A stretch of DNA of 64,000 nucleotides. Origin: Nitzschia sp. DOCU1. Its lineage: Eukaryota > Bacillariophyta > Bacillariophyceae > Bacillariales > Bacillariaceae. The stretch is from assembly GCA_951394045.1 (NCBI GenBank), contig OX595994.1, positions 1,426,001-1,490,000 of the forward strand. The letters are read 5' to 3'. The notes beneath the pieces were generated by a model that saw only the letters and a list, made by a program, of their open reading frames with translations, was not told where the DNA came from and searched no databases. Both the position numbers and the translations under genes were made by a program. This document shows, one piece after another, positions 40,798-52,006 of the stretch (positions are counted from its first letter, which is position 1; the number at the start of each line of letters is the position of its first letter).

Positions 40798-41912
40798 CAA
40801 GGAGATCTTTGAAGTTCGTAGAAGTAGATCGGTGCAGACCCCCTCGGCGATCTTCACGTTCGCGGACGCCCCTCTCAGTTAAAATGGGACCGTTTTGCAG
40901 GGATTTGACCCTGTGCGTTGGAGGGAATCTCAGTGCAGCAGCCTTCTACCAGAGTCGTTAACGAAGCAGCCTCAAGGGCTCTGGATGCACCGTGTGGTCA
41001 ACTTTTCCATTATCCGTCAGTAGTGGCAATATCAGCACGAAGAACTGTAGTTTCCAATTACTTGTCTGTCTCACACTAGCTAGTAGGTAGAACTGAATGT
41101 TTTCTGTTTCGCGTTTTTTGGGGGTCGTAACTTCATGATGCACTCTCGAACTGAGGAATACGACGACCAACAAGATTATCATTTTTTGACGTTCTCTACT
41201 CGGTGGTTGTAGCAGAGCAGCATGCGCCGGCTGCTCGAGTAGAGTAGTAGTAGCTCTACTACTCCCTCGCTGCTTTAATATTAGTCCAATACCAAGTACT
41301 ATTAAATCAGCGAAGAGCAGTGCATGCTATATTCTACAAGCTAGCTAGCTGACGTATTCTACTCTTCGGGTAGCTACCGGCAGTCTTAGCAGAGGAGGTT
41401 TTCTTCTGGAACCATGTGCCACCACCGGAATAGGAGAGTGGGTGTGTGGTAAGGTGGTTCTCACTATGTACTATGTGAGACATATCTGATAACCACTGAC
41501 AGTGCAGCCCGACAATAAATATAATCGACATTATGGGACATGACCGATGATCCTACCCCATTAAAATTATGCCTCAGCATGATGAAATGACCGACTACTA
41601 ATGTTTAACAAATGTGGCACTTTCCGCCTTATTATTAGCGGTTAGGACATTGTATGCACGCCTAAACGGAGTGCACCCAACATCTGTTCCGGGCGCGCGA
41701 ACGAGCACCCAAAACAATAAGCGGCGAATGCCATGCAGAGCATCGTCGGTGCTTTTATCGTACTTGCAGGTAAATACACAGAGTTCCCAACATCGCGTTG
41801 ATAGGGACTTTCCGTCTCCAAAACTCCCTTTAGCTCCATCACACATCCTGCCCGTCGGGCCTAATAGCTTTCAACCTGTTGCTGCATCCAACGACCTGTA
41901 TCTCCGTAGAGT
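40798..41912. other. intergenic region with hairpin-rich stretch
   Basis: Between the two CAP-domain paralogues. The segment 41210-41350 is rich in inverted repeats: AGCAGC-atgcgccg-GCTGCT (near 41217-41236), a near-palindromic GTAGTAGTAGCTCTACTAC, and CTAGCTAG at 41341-41348 (another at 41076-41083). Could be a small non-autonomous element; no target duplication identified. Confidence 0.35.
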
Positions 41913-43472
41913 ATGACTGCGACAATGAAAAAGCGACTCAGTATGACGGGGGCAGTTGAAGAATGCGAGGAAGCCCCGCATGAAGGCAAGGATGCGACGG
42001 AATCTGGGCATAGCCGTGACAATACTGTCTCAGAAGATGGGTCTCAGTCGTCGGTCAATGCGGAAGTTGAGAAGAGTCCCTGCGAAGAAGCAGCCGTTGA
42101 TAACACTCCGGGAAAAGGTTCATCCTCTAGAAGGCGCCGTAGCCTGTTTGGTAACTCGGGCGGTGGTCGAGAAGATTCGGTCGAACGGACAGATGTCGAC
42201 AACGCGAATAAACCCTCTTCCCGACGACGACGAAGCCTGTTTGGATCTGCTACTTCGGATGTTGCTGCAGATTTACTGTCTCCTCAGAAGCCTCAGGCCA
42301 GGCGGCGAAGTTTATTTGGCTCTTCGACCCCCGCCACCGCCGATGGCGCTCCGTATGAACTCGACGACCCATCGGAACGCTCAGAATCGACAACTTCCTC
42401 CCGTCCTCCTTCGGGTGCTCGGCGAAACATGTTTGGCAGTCCCACTCCTACACTCGATGAAACGATTGGGCGCATGCCACCTCGACCCAACAAAAGTGGT
42501 ATTAGTATTCAATCGGGAGCCAGTGAGTCGAGCCATAGCACTCGTCATTCTCTTGCCTCTGCTTCAGAAGTGCCCCCGCGAGATAATAGGAATCGAGGCG
42601 TGGACCGTGCCAAGAGTATGCAAAGTCCACTGACAAAGGAAAAGAAGAAGGTAAATCGAGGAAATGGCTTGGCAGGTGCATGGTCGTTTCATAGTGGGGA
42701 TAGCGGGAAGGCAAGTCGTGCCAACGGCTTGGCAGGGTCGCCCGAGAAGACGAGCATCGACAACGTACCACCTTCCCCTTCGACACCTCAAGGAACCTCG
42801 CGGTCGACGTTTCGTCGTTTGAGCCTCGGTAACCTGTTAAGTGGGTATAGCAGTGGTAATGAGGGGGAGGAAACGCCGCGGTCGAAGTCTCGTCGTTTGA
42901 GCCTCGGTAACCTGTTAAGTGGGTCTACCAGTGTTATTGAGGGGGAGGAAACGCCCAAGGCTGCCAAATCCAGCCGTCGCGCAAGTCTGGCTGGTGCTTC
43001 ACCTGGAACCCCGTCAGACAACGACAACCACAAGTCACGAGAAGGAGGACTTATCCGTATGCCTCGCCGAAGTTCTACTGGTGGAGCAGCAGGTCCTCCC
43101 GCTCGCGTACGATCAGCCCCCATGACTCCAAAAGCCGCAACAGCCCCAATTATTGTCAATCCCTACGAGTTGGTCAATAAAGCTCGCGAGAAAAAGGGCC
43201 TGCCTCAATTTTCACGCAACATGTTGATGGACACTCTGGCAAAACAAGTGGCTCTCGATCTATCAGCATCCTTTGGCACCAAGTGTACCCCCACTAGCTA
43301 TCACGGAAATGTGGGCCAAGGAGAATCCATTGAAACGATTCACAGGACCATGATAAAACAAAAAGAGGGGGTAGCTCGAGCCAATATTTTGTCGGCGCAG
43401 TTTTCCGAAATTGGGATCGGTATTGCCCGATGCAAGGATGGTTCGATCTATATGTGTCAACTTTTCAACTAA
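41913..43472 (+). CDS. Arg/Ser-rich protein with C-terminal CAP/YkwD-like domain (copy 2)
   Basis: 519 residues, tandem paralogue of the preceding gene. The N-terminal part carries four repeats of the type (S/A)RRRRSLFGS (the last reads ARRNMFGS), and then two near-identical copies of RRLSLGNLLSG...EGEETP (coded by a DNA repeat at about 42811-42955). These RRxSL strings look like basophilic-kinase or 14-3-3 sites. The C-terminal 120 residues align with copy 1: NKAREKKGLPQFSRNMLMDTLAKQ, GQGESIETIHRTM, ARANILSAQFSEIGIGIA and YMCQLF. As in copy 1, there is no signal peptide and the conserved CAP His is absent. The shared domain and divergent tails show duplication followed by drift of the disordered part. 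Confidence 0.75.
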   Translation: MTATMKKRLSMTGAVEECEEAPHEGKDATESGHSRDNTVSEDGSQSSVNAEVEKSPCEEAAVDNTPGKGSSSRRRRSLFGNSGGGREDSVERTDVDNANKPSSRRRRSLFGSATSDVAADLLSPQKPQARRRSLFGSSTPATADGAPYELDDPSERSESTTSSRPPSGARRNMFGSPTPTLDETIGRMPPRPNKSGISIQSGASESSHSTRHSLASASEVPPRDNRNRGVDRAKSMQSPLTKEKKKVNRGNGLAGAWSFHSGDSGKASRANGLAGSPEKTSIDNVPPSPSTPQGTSRSTFRRLSLGNLLSGYSSGNEGEETPRSKSRRLSLGNLLSGSTSVIEGEETPKAAKSSRRASLAGASPGTPSDNDNHKSREGGLIRMPRRSSTGGAAGPPARVRSAPMTPKAATAPIIVNPYELVNKAREKKGLPQFSRNMLMDTLAKQVALDLSASFGTKCTPTSYHGNVGQGESIETIHRTMIKQKEGVARANILSAQFSEIGIGIARCKDGSIYMCQLFN

Positions 43473-44064
43473 ATGAATACAAGTCGGCACTCCCTGTGAG
43501 TGATAGAATGCTAACTGCTAATTACTACTAGAAGCAAAGACTACTAAAGATGGTTATAACATAGAGTACGCCTATCCATTTGGCAACGACCTTGACGATC
43601 GAAGGGGATCGATCTCTTCGGTAGCCGGAGCGATACCGGCCACCTAGAGTACGGCCTCGCCAGCTCAGAACAGTATTGTTCGGACTTTGGTCGATCATAA
43701 GTAGTAGGACCTACAATCTATGTACTCCATCCGCAGAAGTTCCACCAGCAGAACCGCGGCCTTTCCGATCATGAGCCAGTCACGGGCGGCCTTGCGCGCG
43801 GCCCAGAAAGTCTGCCTTCTCCTCGACATTCATCATGGTCGTTGATCGTGCATCGACGGCGTCGCGACGATGATGTATGTTGCATTACGGTATTCACCGA
43901 GAGAGATTGCTGTTCGTATTAGTAGCAAAAGTCTTGGAACAGCAACAAGCAAATTAATCAGAGATATCTATCATCACTGGTAGCGCATTGGAGCTCCCGG
44001 GATCTGAAGAGACATTGCAGACGCAGAAACGATCACCAACGAACAAAACCAGATTCATTTCAAC
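43473..44064. other. intergenic region
   Basis: 592 bp; promoter region of the following plus-strand gene. No gene or clear element recognised. Confidence 0.4.
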
Positions 44065-45564
44065 ATGGGATCAGGATGGTCAGCGAATAGTACAAACACC
44101 TCGTTGTCGTCATCGAATGATGATACGATTTCGGGCCGGCGACGACCACAAGAACCAGAAACAACAACGCAAGTAGCTGGGCAAAAACGGCGACGGACAT
44201 CCGATGAATCCGCCGCATCATCCGACGGAAACCTGACACTCGAACCCTTATTGCAGCGCAGAAAGAAGCGCCGCCTATCGAAAAGTGGAAGGAGCGTCTG
44301 GTCTTCCATTGGCTTGTCATCAGCATGGAATGCGTTTGTCGACTCGGCTTCCTGCTACTTTGCCAGGGTATTTCTCTATGCCGCGGAACTAGCCGCAATG
44401 TCTGGGAATCCTGGAGAGCTGGCGGGAGAAGAAGAGTTAGTGCGTGGACTTATCCAATCACTCGACTGTTTTCAATCAACGAACATTGACATTTTGCGGC
44501 GTGGGTGGCGGGTCTTGTCTGTATGCAGCAAGGAATGCGATCCTAGCTCTATACCCTCGGTGTTTCAAAAAGAATTTACGCTAGAATCCGACCTTGCCAC
44601 CGTTCTGACGGGAATGGATCGTCACTCAGGGCATCTTAGCATTCAGCTACTGGGATTTAGAGCGTTACGGACTCTAGTCACGAACAGCGACGGTCGATGG
44701 GAAACGTTAGCTGAAGCTGAAGCTATTCCTATTTGTATCAACGCCATGAGAATACATTCCAACGATGTTGTAGTCCAAGGTTTGGCGACGACGTTTCTCG
44801 CCATGATGGTTCGTGGAATTAGCTCGCGGCCCAAAGAGCAAGTGGTCAATCTTGGTGGCGTGCATCTAGTCATGGCTGCTATGCGGAATTTCGAGGAAGA
44901 CCCGCGTCTCCTTCACACTGCCTGCTACGCTCTCCATCAGTTCGGATTCACTAGGCGGATTCGAGAGATTGTCGTGGCACACGATGGCATTGCTATATTC
45001 TTGGAAGCCATTGAGAATCATCTCGGTGACGCAGATCTAGTGGACCTTTGTCTTTCGGCTTTAGGCAAGCTTTCTGACGAAGGCAATCTCGACTGGCCTA
45101 CGATATCCCCACTCATTTTAAGAACAATGGCGCGCTGGCCCCTAGCACCGACTATCCAAGGTCACAGTCTCGTTCTCTTGATCCGTGCAACAGGCCAGAT
45201 TCCAACATCCATGGTTGATGGAGTCATTCGATATACCATTAGAACCATGCATAACTTTCCATGCTCTGCCAATCTCCAATTCTTTGCCTGCGCGGTGCTA
45301 AGAGAAATCTTGGAACGGATTCCGACCGAAAATGTCCGTGCTCGTATATTGGCAGAAGGTGGAATGGAACGAATTCTCATGGCGCTTGTCAGCCACCGAG
45401 ATTCCTATGGGCTTCAACCAATGGGGCTCTTGGCGCTCATGAATGTATGGGAACGCCGCACCCCGGTAGAGGTGGCGGCTTCAGAGGCCTTTGGAGGCAG
45501 CATGCGCGCTATAGCTGCCGTCACTGGAGTGCATCTCGAGCTTGTGAACGAAGATGCTAATTGA
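44065..45564 (+). CDS. ARM-repeat-like protein with possible N-myristoylation (convergent pair, copy 1)
   Basis: 499 residues, single exon. Starts MGSGWS, a possible N-myristoylation sequence, followed by about 85 residues that are Ser/Arg/Lys-rich (RRKKRRLSKSG). From about residue 120 the protein is all-helical with armadillo-like blocks such as LSIQLLGFRALRTLVTNSDG, VVVQGLATTFLAMMV and LLALMNVWERRT. The end, EAFGG-MRAIAAVTGVHLELVNEDAN, is shared with the convergent gene downstream. Superhelical repeat proteins of this kind bind partner proteins; no specific family is recognised. Membrane attachment is inferred only from the Gly2 context, and the basic cluster could equally serve nuclear import. 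Confidence 0.7.
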   Translation: MGSGWSANSTNTSLSSSNDDTISGRRRPQEPETTTQVAGQKRRRTSDESAASSDGNLTLEPLLQRRKKRRLSKSGRSVWSSIGLSSAWNAFVDSASCYFARVFLYAAELAAMSGNPGELAGEEELVRGLIQSLDCFQSTNIDILRRGWRVLSVCSKECDPSSIPSVFQKEFTLESDLATVLTGMDRHSGHLSIQLLGFRALRTLVTNSDGRWETLAEAEAIPICINAMRIHSNDVVVQGLATTFLAMMVRGISSRPKEQVVNLGGVHLVMAAMRNFEEDPRLLHTACYALHQFGFTRRIREIVVAHDGIAIFLEAIENHLGDADLVDLCLSALGKLSDEGNLDWPTISPLILRTMARWPLAPTIQGHSLVLLIRATGQIPTSMVDGVIRYTIRTMHNFPCSANLQFFACAVLREILERIPTENVRARILAEGGMERILMALVSHRDSYGLQPMGLLALMNVWERRTPVEVAASEAFGGSMRAIAAVTGVHLELVNEDAN

Positions 45565-45828
45565 AAACGAACAGTAGTTGCATAATCGCGGCTGCTTATG
45601 CTTACCACTGTCAGTAAGTGGCACCGGAAAACTGTTGAAAATGCTAATTTTAGCTATCTGGTAGATCGCTTTGACTATATCTTCAGCTAGGTGAAATAAA
45701 CATGTAAACATGAGTTCCTGTGCAACTTATTATGTCACAAGCTCGGTGAAAGTCAAAAGTGTACGCATTCGTTGTTTACGCGTGTAGAAAGGGATTGTAA
45801 AAATGAACCAAAATTGTTGCACCTCTCA

Positions 45829-47352
45829 CTACTCGTCTCCGGGATTGAGTTCAGGGAGGACACCTGCAGTCATTGTGGCAAGCACTCGAAGTCCACCCCC
45901 AAAGGCTTCCACTGCCTCGTTCATTTCTTGATCCCGTATGAGGCAACTGTGAAACCAAAGCGCGTTATGCTGTACCCGAAGATTACCTCGATGCATCATT
46001 TGACACTGCACAACCGCCTCGACGCATCCCGATTCTGTAATCACCGCTCGGGCTTCCGCCGACCTTGAGAGTATATGAGCAAGCATCCCACAGGCTTCGG
46101 CTTGAATGGCAGTGTCGTCGATATGATCCTTCATGGACGCCTCCAGGACGTCGATATTCTGTAGGACAGCAGTGCCGGCATCTTCGTTATTATCACCACC
46201 ATTGACAATCAAGAATCTTAAAAGTGTCAACCCATTGCGATGGACCTTTGGAGAATCTCTGTGAATTCTCATACCAAGCAATGTTAACTGAGCAACTTCA
46301 GAAATTTGGAGATTCAAGCCATCATCTCTAAACCCATGAATCATTGCTCCACTCATAGCGCAAACGCAGTTGCCGAAGACCATGGGGTTTCGCAAAAATC
46401 GCTTCATTGTATCCATTACAACCGCGAGCCCCTTGGCACTCAGAACGGACGAGTCAGTGCTTCCAGAGGTATGGATGAGCCAACAGAGCGTAGCAGCGGC
46501 GTTGCATTGTACTGCATCGTCCCAAGGATGACACACCATTGCATCAAGCAGGTGTTCGACGCCGCGTTCTTTCAAGATGACATCACGGCTAGGTTTCTCC
46601 TCGATGATCCAAGACAGTATCGATAAGCCAATTTGCTGGGTGTATGCGTTTGATACCGTTTTCTTCAAAAGCCGCATTACCGATGTCACCACATCGTTTT
46701 GGCTAGAGATCTTTCGAAGCCACTCTTTTGATGAACCGATGATGCATCTGACAATGTCAAGGATGGTGTACCTAAGTTGAAGTGAGCTTGCGTGAAAGCC
46801 GAGTGACTCCATAAGCAATGATAGGTGTTCGGGGGTTCCAATCTCCCGCAGGACTTCAGCATCCGATTTCATCCACTGCAGTAGACCTCGGCAGGCCTCG
46901 TATTGGATCATCGGATTGGCAAAGTGAATCGTCATAGAGTTCATGAAACGTGCCACAAACTGCTTTGAGCCCATCGTATGGGTCCCCCATTCTGACAAAA
47001 CTCTGAGACCGCAATATTGAACTTCAGGAACATCTAATTGACTGTCCATGATATCAATAACAAGTTTGATAGCGGTAGGTATGCTGTTGGCAGCGCAAAG
47101 AAACTGCGATAACGCTGAGACTGGCGTAAAATGGCCAGAACCAAACGGAAGGGCGCAACCAAGCATCTGTATACTAGCGGCATCAGTTCTCGAAGGATGG
47201 ATGAATTGCTGCTGCACCGATCGAGGCCTTTTGGAATTCACCTCGCCTATGGGTGCTGCCATTGGACGTTTTATTCTCACTTGCTGCCAGGGCATCGATG
47301 TCCTCTGAACGGGCGCGTTCATTGACGGAAAGTTGAGAGGGAAGCTTTTCAT
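45829..47352 (-). CDS. ARM-repeat-like protein (convergent pair, copy 2)
   Basis: 507 residues, single exon, tail-to-tail with copy 1 across 264 bp. A short basic start (IKRPMAAPIGEVNSKRPRS) leads into armadillo-like helical repeats: VQYCGLRVLSEWGTHTMGSK, IQYEACRGLLQWMKSD, VQCNAAATLCWLIHTSGS, IQAEACGMLAHILSRSAEAR. The C-terminus EAFGGGLRVLATMTAGVLPELNPGDE matches that of copy 1, showing common origin. No N-terminal Gly, so it lacks the myristoylation signal of copy 1. Partner unknown. Confidence 0.72.
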   Translation of the reverse strand: MKSFPLNFPSMNAPVQRTSMPWQQVRIKRPMAAPIGEVNSKRPRSVQQQFIHPSRTDAASIQMLGCALPFGSGHFTPVSALSQFLCAANSIPTAIKLVIDIMDSQLDVPEVQYCGLRVLSEWGTHTMGSKQFVARFMNSMTIHFANPMIQYEACRGLLQWMKSDAEVLREIGTPEHLSLLMESLGFHASSLQLRYTILDIVRCIIGSSKEWLRKISSQNDVVTSVMRLLKKTVSNAYTQQIGLSILSWIIEEKPSRDVILKERGVEHLLDAMVCHPWDDAVQCNAAATLCWLIHTSGSTDSSVLSAKGLAVVMDTMKRFLRNPMVFGNCVCAMSGAMIHGFRDDGLNLQISEVAQLTLLGMRIHRDSPKVHRNGLTLLRFLIVNGGDNNEDAGTAVLQNIDVLEASMKDHIDDTAIQAEACGMLAHILSRSAEARAVITESGCVEAVVQCQMMHRGNLRVQHNALWFHSCLIRDQEMNEAVEAFGGGLRVLATMTAGVLPELNPGDE

Positions 47353-48415
47353 TGTAGCAATATCGGTAGTCCAATACTTTTGTGTTGCATTTCGTCTGTT
47401 ATGATGAAGCAGAAATGGCCTGTTTGGTCAGCACACGGGCTCTCGTGGAAGTTTCTGGTGATGCAATTCAATTCAAGAAGGCCGAGATGCGCTTTCCTCC
47501 GCTCACAACTATCACCCTTCATCATCGTTCTTGCTTCAAGCATGGAACCTACTTGTTGAAGTCGGCCTTCAATTTGAAGTTTGTGAGCAACCGAACGGGC
47601 CGGAAACTGCGACAGAAGTAACCATGGGCTATTCGAATCAAAACGATGAATTGTCCAAGTTGCATAGAGATTGCAACATTTCGTATTTAATGTACTTGAA
47701 GTCGGAAATGACACATTTGGGGACATTCATGCGACGTCATGTCAAGGATTATAATAGTTTCCTCATTTTTTTGGCGTACAAAAGAATGGCGTTCTCAATC
47801 TTTCTTTAAATCTCTGAGAAAGGGGCATATAAATAAATGTCGCAGTGGCTCTGCGACTGTTCTCGAGCCTTAATTGCGCGCAAGCAAAACTGACGGTTGA
47901 TTGATCAAGCAGCGCAGCAGATGACTGACTCACATGATCCCATATCGTTCTTTCGTGGTGGCCCCACGGGCAGAGCTGATGATAATAATGTATTGACTCT
48001 AGAGTATTGCAAATAGTTAAAACAGCGAAGAGTACTCGAGTGGTTATTTGTTGTACGAGTGGTTATTTGTTATATAGGGATAGCAAGCAGATCAGGTTCA
48101 TCGTTTCTGGAATTTAGATGGATGTAAGATGATATTCATAAATCGCATCCTTGCTCCTACCGGTAGGTAGACGACGTTTTGTTCATCTTCTTGCAAAGTT
48201 AGGCGATACCAAACTAGTTCCACAGTGATGCAGAAGCCCTCACGGAAATTTTTGAGCAAATATTGGAACCGTGATGTTGTGGTCTCTACACGCACACTGG
48301 AAGTTTGGTTCTCTGCTAATTTACAGGAGCGCGATCCACGAGGAAATCTGAACCCTGGGAATGCTCACGGGTGGTGCCTATCATAGATTTTTCTGTCTGA
48401 AACCCCGACGGCGGC
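47353..48415. other. intergenic region with weak coding-like frame
   Basis: About 1.06 kb. The plus-strand frame 47415-47621 (68 codons, ATG in context cagaaATGG) has fairly coding-like composition, and another frame (ATG near 47631, ending 47809) follows it; either could be a decayed or spliced small gene, but I cannot support one. Nothing else recognised. Confidence 0.3.
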
Positions 48416-50096
48416 TTAGACCATGTCAGCTCCTTCGTCATCTTCGTCCCCAGAGAGATCATCTTCTTCCTTCAAAAGTAGACTCTCTTCGGCTGTTGCT
48501 GCAGCGGATGCGGCCGCTGCGACAACCTTCGCCCGAATGAACTTCTCGACACCAGCAAGACTCGGAGGCTTGGAATTCGACTTGATTTCCTTGTCTTTGT
48601 CTCCGCGTGGAGCGCAACTAATCTTCGACGCCATCTCCCGTTTGTTTCTCTGGAACTGTGGGTGATGAAAGCAATCAGTACCGGTGCCACTCGTAAGCCG
48701 GACGAAACCCCACCTGTTACAACCAGATGAGATAGACACGTCAGTTATTGCTCGATACAAATCGAAAGCATCGTACAAAATTGTGGTATTAACGTACCGA
48801 TGGAGTTTCCTCACAAAGCTGGCATACTTGGACTCTTTGAAGATCTTATTTAAAACGTCGTTGCAGAACAAGTCTGGGTTTACAATCACAAACGACTTGC
48901 CGTCTGGCAACCATGCAACCGCTTCCTCGTCAGCGTTGTCCATCATCGCCTGCATTAGCTTCTCAGGGAATGATTTCGCCCGTTTCTTCTTGTCCGGAGC
49001 AGCCTTTTTGTTGGCGCCTTTGCCCGACGCGCCTCGTCCCGACGGCGGAGCCTCGTCCTTGCCGATGCCAGAACCATTGGAGAGTGAAGAAGTTCGCCTA
49101 CTTTGTTTGTTTTGCGCCACAACGGGTTGTTGCTGAGGAATTTGCTGGAACTGCTGTTGTTGGAACTGAAACGCAGGATTCATACCAAGATTTGCCATTG
49201 CACCGCCCTGTGAAAATGCATCCTGATTCTGGAAGGAGTTTGGATCGCCTCCTCCGAGCGCTCCCAACGATAGTGCAGCAGGGTTGAACGCAGCAGGGTT
49301 AAAACCCTGCCCCATCCAAGAAGGGAACTGGGCTTGCTGGGAAAATTGCAAGTGCTGTTGTCCTGCTTGCTGATCAGTCTGACCAGACTGTGGCTGTTGT
49401 TGTTGACCTTGTTGCTGCTGACCAACGCCACCCCCGAGTTGTTGCTGTAGACTCATAAGTTGTTGTTGAAGACCTTGAAGCCCATTTAGTGATGGTTGGA
49501 ATCCTTGCGGGAGCACGCCAGGGTTAAAATTCTGAAGCTGTTCAAGCCCCTGCAGGCCAGCAAACGGACTCGGCGCGGGAGCGGTAGGAGCTGGGTGCGA
49601 AACTGGCTGCTGGCTATTTTGGGCTACCCCTTGATTCTGTGAATTGCTGTTTGCAGCAGCGAGGACTGAAGCTAGCAAACTTTCTGCCCCCTGCAACGGA
49701 TTCTGGCCGGGCGGGGCAGCTTGCTGAAAAGCGCTCATAAGGACATTGGCATTGATATTCTGAAATTGCCCGAAGCCTCCGGCGGCGCCTTGCTGTTGCG
49801 GCATGCCGCCTTGTGCGGCAAGCTGTTGTTGCATTTGGCGCATGAAGTCATTATTCTGTGCCATCAAGCCGCCTGCAAAATCCAATCAAACCAAAAAGTG
49901 AGACAATGGCAACCAAAGATACGAGTTATTACCAGCCTCAATACAAATCTAATATCGGGGGGCAGTCAACAGAGCACTTTATCCAGCGCAATGAACTCGT
50001 TGACACCAACTTACCGTCGGGTTGGGCGTTTGATGCATCATTGCTCTGACCGTCATTGCCCCCGCCGCCGAAGATCTGAAGTTGTGGGAAGTTCAT
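48416..50096 (-). CDS. heat shock factor family transcription factor (three exons)
   Basis: Exon 1 50096-50015, intron 50014-49873 (142 bp), exon 2 49872-48798, intron 48797-48714 (84 bp), exon 3 48713-48416; 484 residues. The second intron is confirmed by the domain: KSFPEKLMQAMMDN...KYASFVRKLHR joins to WGFVRLT...FHHPQFQRNK, the normal HSF winged-helix sequence. That intron is in frame and stop-free, so retention would insert 28 residues into the DNA-binding domain. Unlike animal HSFs the DNA-binding domain sits in the C-terminal half (about 326-408), after about 270 Gln/Gly/Ala-rich residues that look like an activation domain. No clear HR-A/B trimerisation coiled coil follows; the tail is Ala-rich then acidic. 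HSF families are expanded in diatoms. Confidence 0.9.
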
Positions 50097-50863
50097 CACT
50101 TTCAATACTCTTCTGTAACATGTATCGGAGAACTGAGAGACCAAATGCAGACAGCGTTGTTGGTCGCTTATTGATGTGGTCAATGGAAAAAATGTCTTGA
50201 GGCAAGACACTTTGAAAGTGTCCAGTGAAAGTGTCCTGGTAAAAGATAAAACTGCAACTCGTCAGTGGGACGTCTCCTGTAGACATGCGATGACTTCCGC
50301 ATTGATTGCTACTGCCCCAAATGAGAACGCAGTTCTTTCTGCACCGCTGAGAAGCCTCGAGCCGTCGGCAAGGCGTTGGACGTTGCTGCTCCGTAGATCC
50401 ACTTCGTACGATGGCTCCTCTACTCGACCAAAGCCATTCGTTTGATTCGCGAGATTTCGTTGGCCGGCGTCATCGCGTTAAATAAACGAAACAATGTGAA
50501 GCTCTTCCGTTGCACGACAACACAGCGCGTGGAATTATTTCCTGGCCTTCGTCAGGTGCGTCAGCATGACATTAGCCTGCTGCCAGCGGCCCCACGACTG
50601 CGATGACTGACTGACTGTCTGTCTGTCTGTCTGTGCGCCTAAAATTAAGAAGTCCCAGGTACTCACAAAGCCTTCAGTCCGTCCTTCGCCAGACCTTTGA
50701 CCCTCTGCCTTCCCCCAACGCCATCCAACGATTTCATGCCGCAAGGAAAAATCTTTTGGCTGCGAGATGCATCTCGGTCGGAACGAGATGGAAAAGGGAC
50801 AACCTGAAACCAAGAAGGATCTCGATTGCGAGTCCAGTTTCCGGTTAATAAACAAATCATTCA
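50097..50863. other. divergent promoter region of HSF and fibrillarin genes
   Basis: 767 bp. Contains a CTGT tetranucleotide run near 50612-50635. Open frames are short and unconvincing. Confidence 0.4.
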
Positions 50864-52006
50864 ATGAGTGGAAGAGGTAGAGGAGGAGGACGTGGAGGCG
50901 GAAGGTCTCCTGGAGGTCGGGGAGGAGGAGGACGCGGCGGCTTCGGAAGGTACGGATGGGTTGTGCTGTCGCTGGGATTAACCCCGTGTCATGGAGTGAA
51001 ATGTGGCGCTGATGTGCGTTTTTGTTATTCTCTTATTAAAGAGGTGGTCGAGGCGATGGCGGTAGAGGAGGCCGAGGAGGTGGTCGTGGCTTTGGCCGAG
51101 GTGATGGTGGTAGAGGAGGCGGACGAGGTCGAGGTGGTGGGGGCCGAGGTGGCGGCCGCGGTGCAGGCGGCAGAGGAGGTATGAAGGGCGGTGCCAAAGT
51201 AGTTGTCGAACCCCATCGCCACGAGGGGATTTTCGTTGCTCGTGGAAAGGAAGATGCTCTTGTAACTCTGAATTCTACCCCTGGAGTGGCTGTCTATGGA
51301 GAGAAACGAATCAGTGTGGAGAATCCAGCTGCTACTCCTGGAGGCGTCGCTGAAAAGGTGGAATACCGCGTTTGGAACCCTTTCCGCTCCAAATGTAAGT
51401 GGAACTACATCTCCTCTCGTATTGGCTTTCATCATGTAGTGGCTAACATTGTATTTCATATTAGTGGCTGCCGCTGTTCTTGGTGGAGTCGACAACATTT
51501 GGATCAAACCAGGCTCCAAAGTTTTGTACATTGGAGCTGCTGCAGGAACCTCAGTGTCACATGTTTCGGATATTGTAGGAAAGACAGGTGCTGTCTATGC
51601 AGTGGAGTTTTCCCATCGTCCAGGACGCGACTTGTTGGGCGTCGCCAAGTTGCGTACCAATATCATTCCCATTATTGAAGACGCCCGACACCCCCTGAAG
51701 TACCGCATGTTGGTTGGTATGGTAGATTGTGTGTTCGCTGATGTGGCGCAACCGGATCAAGCCCGTATTGTGGCTTTGAATTCTCATTATTTCCTTAAGA
51801 ATGGTGGGCATGCTGTGATTGCTATCAAGGCGAGTTGTATTGATTCGACGGCGGCCCCAGAAGCGGTGTTCCGAAGAGAAGTAAGCAAACTTCAGTCAGA
51901 GAACTTCAAGCCGCTAGAGCAGCTCACACTGGAGCCGTATGAAAGAGATCACGCCATTGTGATTGCCGAATACCGACCGAGCAAGAAGAAAAAGAGTAAG
52001 GATTAA
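50864..52006 (+). CDS. FBL: fibrillarin, box C/D snoRNP 2'-O-methyltransferase (three exons)
   Basis: Exons 50864-50949, 51042-51394 and 51465-52006, introns of 92 and 70 bp; the joins restore the RGG run and the family sequence NPFRSK-LAAAV. Protein of 326 residues. Residues 1-75 are a Gly/Arg-rich (GAR) domain with many RGG, an arginine-methylation and RNA-binding region. The catalytic domain starts near [24 protein letters not shown] and contains the SAM-binding [17 protein letters not shown], then [24 protein letters not shown] and the Lys of VIAIKAS, as in fibrillarin. It methylates rRNA (and histone H2A Gln) in the nucleolus with NOP56, NOP58 and 15.5K. Strong homology, normal length. 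Confidence 0.96.
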
